From: JACKHO01 sp041398745
GTDB taxonomy: Bacteria > Planctomycetota > Planctomycetia > Planctomycetales > Planctomycetaceae
DNA length: 64,000 nucleotides
Assembly (NCBI GenBank): GCA_041398745.1
Contig: JAWKUB010000011.1
Coordinates: forward strand, 1 to 64,000
Direction of reading: 5' to 3'
Shown one piece after another: positions 42,532 to 49,537 of this stretch (the stretch's first letter is position 1; each line of letters starts with the position of its first letter). The notes under the pieces are model-generated. The model searched no databases. It was not told the origin of the DNA and saw nothing but the letters and a program-made list of their open reading frames with translations. The translations under genes and the position numbers were made by a program.

Positions 42532-44775
42532 CTATTTCTTCAACAACTCATCAGCCACCCGTGTGATGGTCAACTTGCCAGCACCGAATGTGAGTTGTCC
42601 GCCAGCGGCTTGGAAGTCTGAATCGGTCTGCTTCCAGTCGAGTTTCTCGTCGGCTCCATACAGCGTCACTCGATGTCCGGCAGCCAGACGCAGCAAACCC
42701 GGCACGTCACCATACTTCACGGCACCGGGCAGCAGGTTGGGATGCTGAGCGTTATCGATAGAGGCAAACGAGAATCCCTGCAGGTCGGCAGTCAGTGAGG
42801 TGTACTTGGTATCGCCCAGCTCGGCTGACGCCATGGCAACCCAGACGCCAGCTTCACCTGTGCCGACAATATGAAACTCATCTATTCCTATCTCACTGTC
42901 TTCATTGGCGACAACCGCGCGGACCATGGTCGCAATGTCGTGTACTCGATCCGCAATGAGCGGTCGGTTGTAGCAAAACGTATAACAGGGGTCGGACTCG
43001 TCGACTTTATACTGATATTCGGAATCGGCGCCGAGGAATTCCCCCGTCATGAACAAGTCGACTCCTGTGACCATGTACCCGGCTTCGAGCAGCGGCTCAA
43101 CTTCTGGGTTTAGTTTTTCCCCGTTGAATAAAGATTGCTTGCCATTACCGTCAATCCAGAGGACCAGCCTCAACGGCAAACTCAGCTTTTCGTTCGCCAA
43201 AACAGTCATCGAAGGAAGCGCCATGCCCCGCCCTTTGTATTCGACGACACCCTTCGAAATGACGTAACGGCCTAATTGGACAGAATCACTTCCTGCCGGC
43301 TTTCTGGAGGACGATTCAAGTTCCAATTCGTCATCTTCGCCAATAACCGATCCCAACATCACCTGAACAGCAGGTCCCAGCACACGTTTCACATCCTCGG
43401 GTGATTTCAGCGCCGCCATTTGCTGCTGCGATTGTGCAGTCCATGCCGCTCGCAGCGTGGGGCCGTCCATGACGTCGGCGGGCTTTGGGTGTTCGTCGTC
43501 GAAGACGGTCATTTGCTCGGTGGTGAGTCGTGTGAAATCTCGTTCTGTGGTTGAGACATCGCCCAGGTTGAGGTGCTCCTTGAACCACTCGTACATCAGT
43601 TCGCGGCTGACGGCGTTGTAGTTGTGGCCGAACTGCGGGAAGCAGTTGGCTTCCACGTTTTGTGCGGCGTCAAACAGGGCGTAGACCTGCTTCAGTTCCG
43701 GCAGACCTTTTGTTTCGATGTCGATGGTCCAGTCGTTGGCACCGCTCATGGCCATGGGACGCGGTGCAAACGCGGACGCAAAGGCAACGTTGTTAATGCC
43801 AATGCGTAAGTAATCTGCGTTCTCACAGTTGCAGCCTCCCTGCATGGCGGTTCCGACCATCACCGCCGGGAACGAAACGGCAGGCCGCTCGTCAAGTGCA
43901 CATAGAATGAATGTTTGAGTGCCGCCGCCACTGGCTCCGGTAACAGCAATTCGGTCGGGATCGACGTCGGGCAAGCTGGCGACGAAATCGAGGGCTCGAA
44001 TGGAGTTCCAGGTTTGCAGACCCATTTTGCTGTGCAACTGAAGAGCGGCATCGACATCATTGAATCCGCTCCGATGGTCGATGCCCGGGTGATCGGCATA
44101 GCCGACCATATCGTAATGGAAAACGACGCATCCCATTCTGGCCAGTTGCACCATGCGGGCCTGCAGCGGCGAATGCGCCGCAGCCTCAAACTTTTCGGCT
44201 CCACTTTCAATTTGCTTCTTCGCTTCGGCATCGCCCGCGTCATAGAAGCGTCCGTTCGGCCAATGTCCGTGCGGGCTCAAAATGCCCGGGATTTTCCCCT
44301 GCGCATTCTTGGGTCGATACAAATGTCCGGTGACGTACAGACCGGGATGACTGGCGAAGAACACCTTCTCCACCGTGTAGTCCCCCATATCCAGTTTGCC
44401 ATGAATGACAGGTTCCAGCGGCGTTTTCTCAGGCAGCGGCCAGAGACCGTTCGAGACGAGGATTTGTTCACGCAACCGCTGACGCACTTCCTCAAACTCA
44501 GCCTGTGTCGTGGGTGGCGTCCAGGGATGGTAACCATCCCGCAATGACCGCAGCGGCTTGAGCCGCGCATCGTTCGGAAGAGTTCCTTCCTTGAACACAC
44601 GGAAACCGGATTCCGCATATTGCGGTTCGTCTGCGACCGCAAACAGTCCTCCGCCCAAAACAAACACGACGCACGCCAGTCGCAGTGCGGCGGATCGCAG
44701 GGTTGGGAACAATCGACTATTAAATAAAGAACTCTTCTCTACTTTTTGAGATGTGGCCGCAGGAGTGAATTCCAT
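42532..44775 (-). CDS. Secreted alpha/beta hydrolase, acetyl-xylan-esterase-like
   Basis: 747 aa. The N-terminus has a hydrophobic leader (ALRLACVVFVLGGGLFAVA) after ~30 polar residues. GILSPHGHWPNGRFYD, YDMVGYADHPGIDHR, and RIAVTGASGGGTQTFIL (nucleophile Ser) with ANCFPQFGHNYN (catalytic His) are typical of a large planctomycete family related to acetyl xylan esterases. The C-terminal ~250 residues repeat an alpha/beta pattern (LVLWIDGNGKQ, IDEFHIVGTGEAGVWVAM), perhaps a second, degenerate hydrolase domain. The start overlaps the 3' end of the SGNH gene by 37 bases, so the two are coupled. Probably removes acetyl groups from polysaccharide. Confidence 0.82.
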   Translation of the reverse strand: MEFTPAATSQKVEKSSLFNSRLFPTLRSAALRLACVVFVLGGGLFAVADEPQYAESGFRVFKEGTLPNDARLKPLRSLRDGYHPWTPPTTQAEFEEVRQRLREQILVSNGLWPLPEKTPLEPVIHGKLDMGDYTVEKVFFASHPGLYVTGHLYRPKNAQGKIPGILSPHGHWPNGRFYDAGDAEAKKQIESGAEKFEAAAHSPLQARMVQLARMGCVVFHYDMVGYADHPGIDHRSGFNDVDAALQLHSKMGLQTWNSIRALDFVASLPDVDPDRIAVTGASGGGTQTFILCALDERPAVSFPAVMVGTAMQGGCNCENADYLRIGINNVAFASAFAPRPMAMSGANDWTIDIETKGLPELKQVYALFDAAQNVEANCFPQFGHNYNAVSRELMYEWFKEHLNLGDVSTTERDFTRLTTEQMTVFDDEHPKPADVMDGPTLRAAWTAQSQQQMAALKSPEDVKRVLGPAVQVMLGSVIGEDDELELESSSRKPAGSDSVQLGRYVISKGVVEYKGRGMALPSMTVLANEKLSLPLRLVLWIDGNGKQSLFNGEKLNPEVEPLLEAGYMVTGVDLFMTGEFLGADSEYQYKVDESDPCYTFCYNRPLIADRVHDIATMVRAVVANEDSEIGIDEFHIVGTGEAGVWVAMASAELGDTKYTSLTADLQGFSFASIDNAQHPNLLPGAVKYGDVPGLLRLAAGHRVTLYGADEKLDWKQTDSDFQAAGGQLTFGAGKLTITRVADELLKK

Positions 44776-45407
44776 AATGCATAACCTTCGGGGCTGAGGT
44801 GCAGTCCATCTTTGGCAAACAGCTCGGGCCGCGGTGTTCCGTCGTCACCGAGCATTGGTTTCTCAATTTCCAGATAAGTCAGTTTGTCGTCCGCCTCGCA
44901 CGTTTCATGAATGAGCGCGTTGGCTTCCCTGATTGTGTCAATCAGTTCCCACCGCTTGAGGCTTGGCTTGATGGGCACAAAGACCAGCTTGGTTTCTGGG
45001 AGCTTCTCATGCACGAGCGCGACGAACTTATGGAAGTTCTCGTGCACCTGCGCCGGAGTGGTATTGTGCGCGATGTCGTTGTCGCCTGCGTAGAACACAA
45101 CAAGTCGCGGCTTGTACGGCGTGACCAGGCGGTCAAAGTAGTAGACCGAGTCGATGATTTCAGAGCCGCCGAATCCGTGGTTAATGGCCGCCAAATCGGG
45201 GAACGACTTTTTGAGGTCCCACATGCGAATGCTGGAACTCCCGACAAACACAACGCCGCCGCGTGGCTTAGGATGCTCCTGATCCTGCTTGTCGAACTTC
45301 TGCATTTCCGCTTCCCACTTCTTGCTCTTGGGCTCGGCATCTTGAGCGGAAACAACAGGGGCCAAAGCAGCGACCAGCAGAGCACTTGCCAGCAGACGTA
45401 AGAACAT
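44739..45407 (-). CDS. Secreted SGNH/GDSL hydrolase (platelet-activating-factor acetylhydrolase-like)
   Basis: 222 aa with a signal peptide (MFLRLLASALLVAALAPVVSAQ). GGVVFVGSSSIRMWDLKKSFP has the nucleophile Ser (block I), NHGFGGSEIID the block II Gly, VVFYAGDNDIAHNTTP the block III Asn, and FAKDGLHLSPEGYALW the Asp and His of block V. All catalytic residues are present. Substrates are likely acyl esters on extracellular sugars, in step with the acetyl-esterase-like gene that it overlaps. First gene of a three-gene minus-strand operon. Confidence 0.9.
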   Translation of the reverse strand: MFLRLLASALLVAALAPVVSAQDAEPKSKKWEAEMQKFDKQDQEHPKPRGGVVFVGSSSIRMWDLKKSFPDLAAINHGFGGSEIIDSVYYFDRLVTPYKPRLVVFYAGDNDIAHNTTPAQVHENFHKFVALVHEKLPETKLVFVPIKPSLKRWELIDTIREANALIHETCEADDKLTYLEIEKPMLGDDGTPRPELFAKDGLHLSPEGYALWNSLLRPHLKK

Positions 45408-45635
45408 GGGCAGTCATCCTTCGCAGATGGTTCAAATCAAGATTGGCTATTGAGTGTAGACAAAAGCTGGCTGAACTTCCCAGCCGACCGGAAATCTTTA
45501 CCACGTCGCACATTGGATTTGTGACGTAATGGGCATTCCCGGTTGACGAGCCCCACATTTCGGCCTAATCTCTTCCCGAACCACTGAGGTCCATAGCGTG
45601 TCTCAGTGGCGACATCAAAGCTGTATTCGAAGACA

Positions 45636-45698
45636 ATGAACAATCTTTCCCTGAGCCTGGCCCTACTACTCAACCTGACATCCTGCGGGACGTCTTAG
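45636..45698 (+). CDS. Leucine-rich leader peptide of leuA
   Basis: A 20-codon frame reads MNNLSLSLALLLNLTSCGTS and stops. Seven of twenty residues are Leu (codons CTT, CTG, CTG, CTA, CTA, CTC, CTG), three of them consecutive. It lies 117 bp before leuA and 29 bp before a T-tailed hairpin, the layout of an amino-acid attenuator in which the ribosome stalls when charged tRNA-Leu is short. CTA, often a rare codon, occurs twice. A weak GAAG lies upstream of the ATG. It also looks like a short lipoprotein signal (LTSC), but it stops three residues after the Cys. No gene of this length is tested by standard ORF finders. Confidence 0.72.
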   Translation: MNNLSLSLALLLNLTSCGTS

Positions 45699-45764
45699 GC
45701 CGGGAGAGACATTCGACCGTTTCAAACCCCTGAGATCTCCCTCCCGAGGTCTCAGGGTTTTTTG
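45656..45764 (+). promoter_or_regulatory. leuA attenuator with mutually exclusive hairpins
   Basis: Segment 1, CCTGGCCCTA (45656-45665, Leu codons), can pair with segment 2, TAGGCCGGG (45696-45704), with one bulge and one G-U pair. Segment 2 can instead pair downstream: CGGGAG (45701-45706) with CTCCCG (45742-45747) and GAGAC (45706-45710) with GTCTC (45750-45754), which takes away the 3' arm of the terminator. A ribosome held on the Leu codons would block segment 1 and free segment 2. This is the classical logic, read by eye. Confidence 0.62.
45728..45764 (+). terminator. Intrinsic terminator of the leuA leader
   Basis: CCCTGAGA (45729-45736) pairs with TCTCAGGG (45751-45758), with a small CCT/AGG extension in the loop, followed by six T. 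It stands between the leader peptide and leuA, so it must be bypassed for leuA expression. Confidence 0.85.
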
Positions 45765-45815
45765 TTACACCTCAGGGACCTGGGATTCCATCAACTCCCA
45801 ACACCACACACGACA

Positions 45816-47387
45816 ATGTCCGACCAAATTACGATTTTTGACACAACGCTCCGCGATGGTGAGCAGTCCCCTGGCTGCAGTATGGACACCAGCGAAAAAC
45901 TCGAGGTCGCCAAAGCACTGGTAGAACTCGGCGTGGACGTCATTGAAGCCGGTTTCCCCATTGCCTCGCCCGGTGATTTCGAGGCCGTCCAGAAGATTGC
46001 CCGCACTTACGGCGACCGCGCCACAATTTGCGGCCTCTCACGCTGCCGCAAGGAAGATGTTGACCGAGCCTGGGAAGCACTGCGGGATGCCCAGAACGTA
46101 CGCATCCACGTCTTTCTCGCCACCAGCGCCATTCACCGCGAGTTCAAACTCAAAATGGCGAAAGAGGAAATCGTGCGGCGGGCTGTCGAGATGGTTAAGT
46201 ATACCGCCGACAAAATGTCGAGCCGTACCGACATCGTACGTCCGAATATCGAGTTTTCACCGGAAGATGCCATCCGAACCGAACTCGATTTTCTGTGCGA
46301 AGTGGTCGAGAAAGCGATTGAGGCGGGGGCAACGACCATCAACATCCCAGATACGGTCGGCTACGCCACGCCACACCACTTCTACACGGTCATCAAGGCC
46401 TTGAAGGAGCGTGTGCCGAACATCGAAGAGGCTGTCATTTCCACACACTGCCACAACGACCTCGGCCTCGCCGTGGCGAACAGTTTGGCAGGGGTGGAAG
46501 CGGGAGCCCGTCAGGTGGAATGCACTATCAACGGACTCGGCGAACGTGCTGGCAACGCGGCACTCGAAGAAATCGTCATGGCCCTCAGAACGCGGCAGGA
46601 CTACTTCGGAATTGACACGAAAATCAAAACGCCCAAGCTGTTCCCCACCAGTCGCCTCGTCTCCAGCATTACTGGCATGAAAGTGCAGCGTAACAAAGCG
46701 ATTGTCGGCCAGAATGCCTTCGCGCACGAAGCGGGAATTCATCAGCACGGCATGCTGCAGAACCGCGGCACCTACGAGATTATGCGTCCGGAAGATGTGG
46801 GTTACGTCGGAACCAACCTCGTGCTCGGCAAGCACAGCGGTCGTCATGCCTTCCGCGATCGTGTCGTCTCGCTGGGATTCGAATTGGACGACGAAGCGTT
46901 CCAGAAGGTCTTCGATGATTTCATCGCACTCGCTGACAAGAAGAAAGAAATCTACGACGCCGACATCGTGGCGCTGATTGACAAGCGGGCGCATCAGGTG
47001 CCGCAGCAGTGGCAAATTGTCAATTTCCACACGTTCGGCGGCACAGGCACCATTCCCACCGCCACCATCGACATGAAGCATGAAGATGGTCGTCGCGTGC
47101 AAGATGCCGCCACCGGCGACGGCCCCGTCGATGCCGTCTTCAAATGTCTGGAACGCATTGTTGACATCAGTGCCAAGCTTCAGGAGTACAACGTCCGCAG
47201 CGTGTCGAAGGGAAAAGATGCACTCGGCGAAGTCAGCGTTGCCATCGAAGTGAACGACCGCATCCATCACGGAAAGGGCGTGAGCACCGACATCATCGAA
47301 GCGAGTGCGGAAGCGTACCTTCAGGCGTTGAACAAGGCGCTCACCACCGAACGCGGACGCGATCCCTATCCGCAACACGGGATGTAG
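45816..47387 (+). CDS. leuA: 2-isopropylmalate synthase
   Basis: The start ATG at 45816 (MSDQITIFDTTLRDGEQSPG) is chosen; the longer frame to 45762 would begin inside the terminator. 523 aa, the usual length of bacterial LeuA. TTLRDGEQSPG and STHCHNDLGLAVAN (His-x-His metal site) are signatures. KHSGRHAFRDRV starts the linker and the C-terminal domain (HTFGGTGTIPTATIDMKHED, VQDAATGDGPVDAVFKCLERI) is the regulatory part that binds leucine. It condenses acetyl-CoA with 2-ketoisovalerate, the first step of leucine synthesis. leuB, leuC and leuD are not in this window. Two levels of leucine control seem likely: feedback and attenuation. Confidence 0.97.
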   Translation: MSDQITIFDTTLRDGEQSPGCSMDTSEKLEVAKALVELGVDVIEAGFPIASPGDFEAVQKIARTYGDRATICGLSRCRKEDVDRAWEALRDAQNVRIHVFLATSAIHREFKLKMAKEEIVRRAVEMVKYTADKMSSRTDIVRPNIEFSPEDAIRTELDFLCEVVEKAIEAGATTINIPDTVGYATPHHFYTVIKALKERVPNIEEAVISTHCHNDLGLAVANSLAGVEAGARQVECTINGLGERAGNAALEEIVMALRTRQDYFGIDTKIKTPKLFPTSRLVSSITGMKVQRNKAIVGQNAFAHEAGIHQHGMLQNRGTYEIMRPEDVGYVGTNLVLGKHSGRHAFRDRVVSLGFELDDEAFQKVFDDFIALADKKKEIYDADIVALIDKRAHQVPQQWQIVNFHTFGGTGTIPTATIDMKHEDGRRVQDAATGDGPVDAVFKCLERIVDISAKLQEYNVRSVSKGKDALGEVSVAIEVNDRIHHGKGVSTDIIEASAEAYLQALNKALTTERGRDPYPQHGM

Positions 47388-47407
47388 TGAGCAACACAAA
47401 CACCGCA

Positions 47408-47441
47408 GGACGGGATGCACAAACATCCCGTCCTTATTTTA
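47408..47441 (+). terminator. Intrinsic terminator after leuA
   Basis: A perfect 10-bp stem, GGACGGGATG / CATCCCGTCC, with a 6-nt loop is followed by TTATTTTA. It lies 20 bp after the leuA stop and separates it from the DUF1080 gene. Confidence 0.88.
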
Positions 47442-47555
47442 TGCGCGATGCACTGTGCCCAACTGGTCGCTCGCTTGCATAACGAGGGCCAAACCTGTTG
47501 GAATGTCAGTTTGGACAATTCAACCACTTACACCAAACATCGTGTCAGGACTCTT

Positions 47556-48452
47556 ATGAAAACCGTGTTGTATTCGTTGTCAGCCTGTCTGCTGCTGACT
47601 GCTGTCGGCTCTGCCAAAGGTCCCGCTTACGCCACCCCTGAGGAAGCCAGTCAGAATGAGCCAGGTTTCGCCATTCAGGGCGAATACGCTGGCAAAGGCG
47701 TCGGCGTGCAGGTCATCGACCTGTCGGAAGGCAAATTTCAAATCGTAAAACACAAAGGGGGACTCCCCGGCGCCGGTTGGGACAAGTCGGATAAGGAAAT
47801 CAGCGAAGGTGATGCCGACGCCGTCCAGGCAGCCACAAAGTCGCTCAAGAAAGTCGAACGCAAAAGCGACAGCCTCGGAGCGAAAGCCCCTGAAGGTGCT
47901 GTCGTGTTGTTTGACGGAACGGAAGAAACACTCAAGGCCCACTGGAAGGACGGCGCCAAAATGACCGAAGACGGACTACTGATGGAAGGCGTCACGTCGA
48001 AAGACACATTCGGCAGTTTCCATTTGCATATGGAATTCCGTCTGCCTTATATGGCTCACGACCGTGGTCAGGCACGCGGTAACAGCGGCTGCTATCTCCA
48101 GGGGCGCTATGAGTGCCAATTGCTCGATTCCTTCGGACTCGAAGGTCTCGACAACGAGTGCGGTGGTATCTACAAGGCCGCCCGTCCATCGGTGAACATG
48201 GCCTTGCCGCCACTCACCTGGCAGACCTACGACATCGACTTCACCGCACCCGAATTCGACGGCGACGGCAAGAAGACAAAGAACGCCCGCGCGACGGTAC
48301 GTCACAACGGTGTTGTCATTCACGACGACATCGAACTCCCTGCCGGAACTCCGGGTGGCGTTGGCGGGGAATCACCCGAACCAGGACCGCTCTTCCTGCA
48401 AAACCACGGTGATCCTGTCCGCTTCCGCAACATCTGGGTTGTGCGGAAATAA
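47556..48452 (+). CDS. Secreted DUF1080 (3-keto-disaccharide hydrolase type) protein
   Basis: The start ATG at 47556 gives a signal peptide (MKTVLYSLSACLLLTAVGSA). 298 aa. An N-terminal ~90-residue part (EGKFQIVKHKGGLPGAGWD) is not part of DUF1080. From GAVVLFDGTEETLKAHWKDG on, the family pattern is clear: FGSFHLHMEFRLPYM, GNSGCYLQGRYECQLLDSFG, LTWQTYDIDF, ARATVRHNGVVIHDDIELP and GPLFLQNHGDPVRFRNIWV. Members fold as concanavalin-like sandwiches and act on sugars in the periplasm; the substrate of this one is unknown. Confidence 0.88.
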   Translation: MKTVLYSLSACLLLTAVGSAKGPAYATPEEASQNEPGFAIQGEYAGKGVGVQVIDLSEGKFQIVKHKGGLPGAGWDKSDKEISEGDADAVQAATKSLKKVERKSDSLGAKAPEGAVVLFDGTEETLKAHWKDGAKMTEDGLLMEGVTSKDTFGSFHLHMEFRLPYMAHDRGQARGNSGCYLQGRYECQLLDSFGLEGLDNECGGIYKAARPSVNMALPPLTWQTYDIDFTAPEFDGDGKKTKNARATVRHNGVVIHDDIELPAGTPGGVGGESPEPGPLFLQNHGDPVRFRNIWVVRK

Positions 48453-48457
48453 AGTTT

Positions 48458-48503
48458 CTCAACCATTGCAACAGTGGCGAAGCCACACTCAACTATCTCA
48501 GCC
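48458..48503 (-). repeat. Dispersed repeat family B, copy 2
   Basis: On the minus strand: GGCTGAGATAGTTGAGTGTG, GCTTCGCCAC, TGTTGCAATGGTTGAGA. It is co-linear with the copy at 15080-15125 and lies directly before repeat A copy 4. Confidence 0.7.
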
Positions 48504-48513
48504 CAGATTACTT

Positions 48514-48652
48514 GTAGGGTGGGTGAAGTCCGCGTCAAACCGAACGGTGCGTTACGCAAGTCATCCAACTCGATAACCGGGTGTCCTGTCCGCACTGCCC
48601 AATTCGCGGACGTAACCCACCATAATGCGGTGACTTGCTGCGCACACCCTAC
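48514..48652 (+). repeat. Dispersed MITE-like repeat family A, copy 4
   Basis: It runs from GTAGGGTGGGTGAAG to ACACCCTAC, ~139 bp, nearly identical to copy 3 in inverted orientation. The ends are GTAGGGTG inverted repeats, and an inner pair (GGGTGAAGTCCGCG against CGCGGACGTAACCC) adds partial symmetry. No coding capacity. Confidence 0.9.
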
Positions 48653-48655
48653 ACG

Positions 48656-49438
48656 CTATTCTTCCTGCGGCTTCGACTCACCCGTCGCCACGCGTTTGAA
48701 AATGACGACGTGTTGACGTGGTAGTTCGTCCTTGGTCTCCACCCACTCCAAATTCAGGCCGGGTTGGCTGGCTTCCAGTTTGACCTGCTTCTGTGACATT
48801 TTGTGGACTTCTTTGATGGGCACGCGTGGGTCTTCTTTGCGGTATTCGACAAACGCGACCCGACCACCCACCTTCAGACCATTGGAAATCTCGCGCAGCA
48901 TTTCGTAGGGGAAATCAAATTCGTGGTACACGTCGACCATAATGACGAGGTCGACGGTTCCCGGTTCGAGCCGGGGTGATTTGGTGGTTCCCAGCACCGG
49001 CACGACATTGTCGATTTCCATCAGTTTGCACTTAACGGCCAAGGCGTCGAGCATTTCCTGTTGAATGTCGACGGCCAGCACTTCTCCCTCGGGTTTGAGC
49101 TTGGGAGCCATGAGCGTGGCAATGACACCTGACCCGGCACCAATGTCAGCGACCACCATTCCGGGCTTCAAGTCGAGCAGTTTGACCAGCAGGGAGAGTC
49201 GCTCTTCTTCTTCTCGCGAATTCCGTTCGAGCCAGCCAATGCCCTGATGTCCCATGACATGCGCGATTTCGCGATCGAGGTAGAACTTGCCAATTCCATT
49301 GGGGTCATGCTTTTCCCGGAACTCATAGACCGGTGGAGCGGGCGCGGGTTCTTCCGCCTGTACTGCAATTGAGAAAAGGCTTCCCGCCAGGAGCGCAATG
49401 AACAGCGGAGTACCGGAACGAAGTTGATTCGAAAACAT
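48656..49438 (-). CDS. Exported SAM-dependent methyltransferase-like protein
   Basis: 260 aa. The N-terminus MFSNQLRSGTPLFIALLAGSLFSIAVQAEE is a signal peptide, unusual for a methyltransferase because SAM is not expected outside the cytoplasm. VADIGAGSGVIATLMAPKL is the SAM-binding Gly loop, VLAVDIQQEMLDAL the acidic strand-2 end, and VDLVIMVDVYHEFDFPYEML with GGRVAFVEYRKED the later class I motifs. Similar exported methyltransferases recur in planctomycetes. The small molecule or protein modified is unknown. It ends only four bases from repeat A copy 4. Confidence 0.85.
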   Translation of the reverse strand: MFSNQLRSGTPLFIALLAGSLFSIAVQAEEPAPAPPVYEFREKHDPNGIGKFYLDREIAHVMGHQGIGWLERNSREEEERLSLLVKLLDLKPGMVVADIGAGSGVIATLMAPKLKPEGEVLAVDIQQEMLDALAVKCKLMEIDNVVPVLGTTKSPRLEPGTVDLVIMVDVYHEFDFPYEMLREISNGLKVGGRVAFVEYRKEDPRVPIKEVHKMSQKQVKLEASQPGLNLEWVETKDELPRQHVVIFKRVATGESKPQEE

Positions 49439-49537
49439 GAACTCACCACATGTCGAAAGGATTGAACGAGTCCACTGTACTCGATTACATCGAGGGAGGG
49501 CAAAACAAACGGTTTAAGAATGAGTTCAGATGTCGAC

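Noticed and set aside
45636..45698. Leader peptide as a tiny lipoprotein
   Set aside because: The LTSC motif is present but only three residues follow the Cys; the position before a terminator and leuA fits an attenuator better. Not fully excluded.
46257..47426. 389-codon open frame antisense to leuA
   Set aside because: Long antisense frames arise from codon bias; no family features, and leuA is certain.
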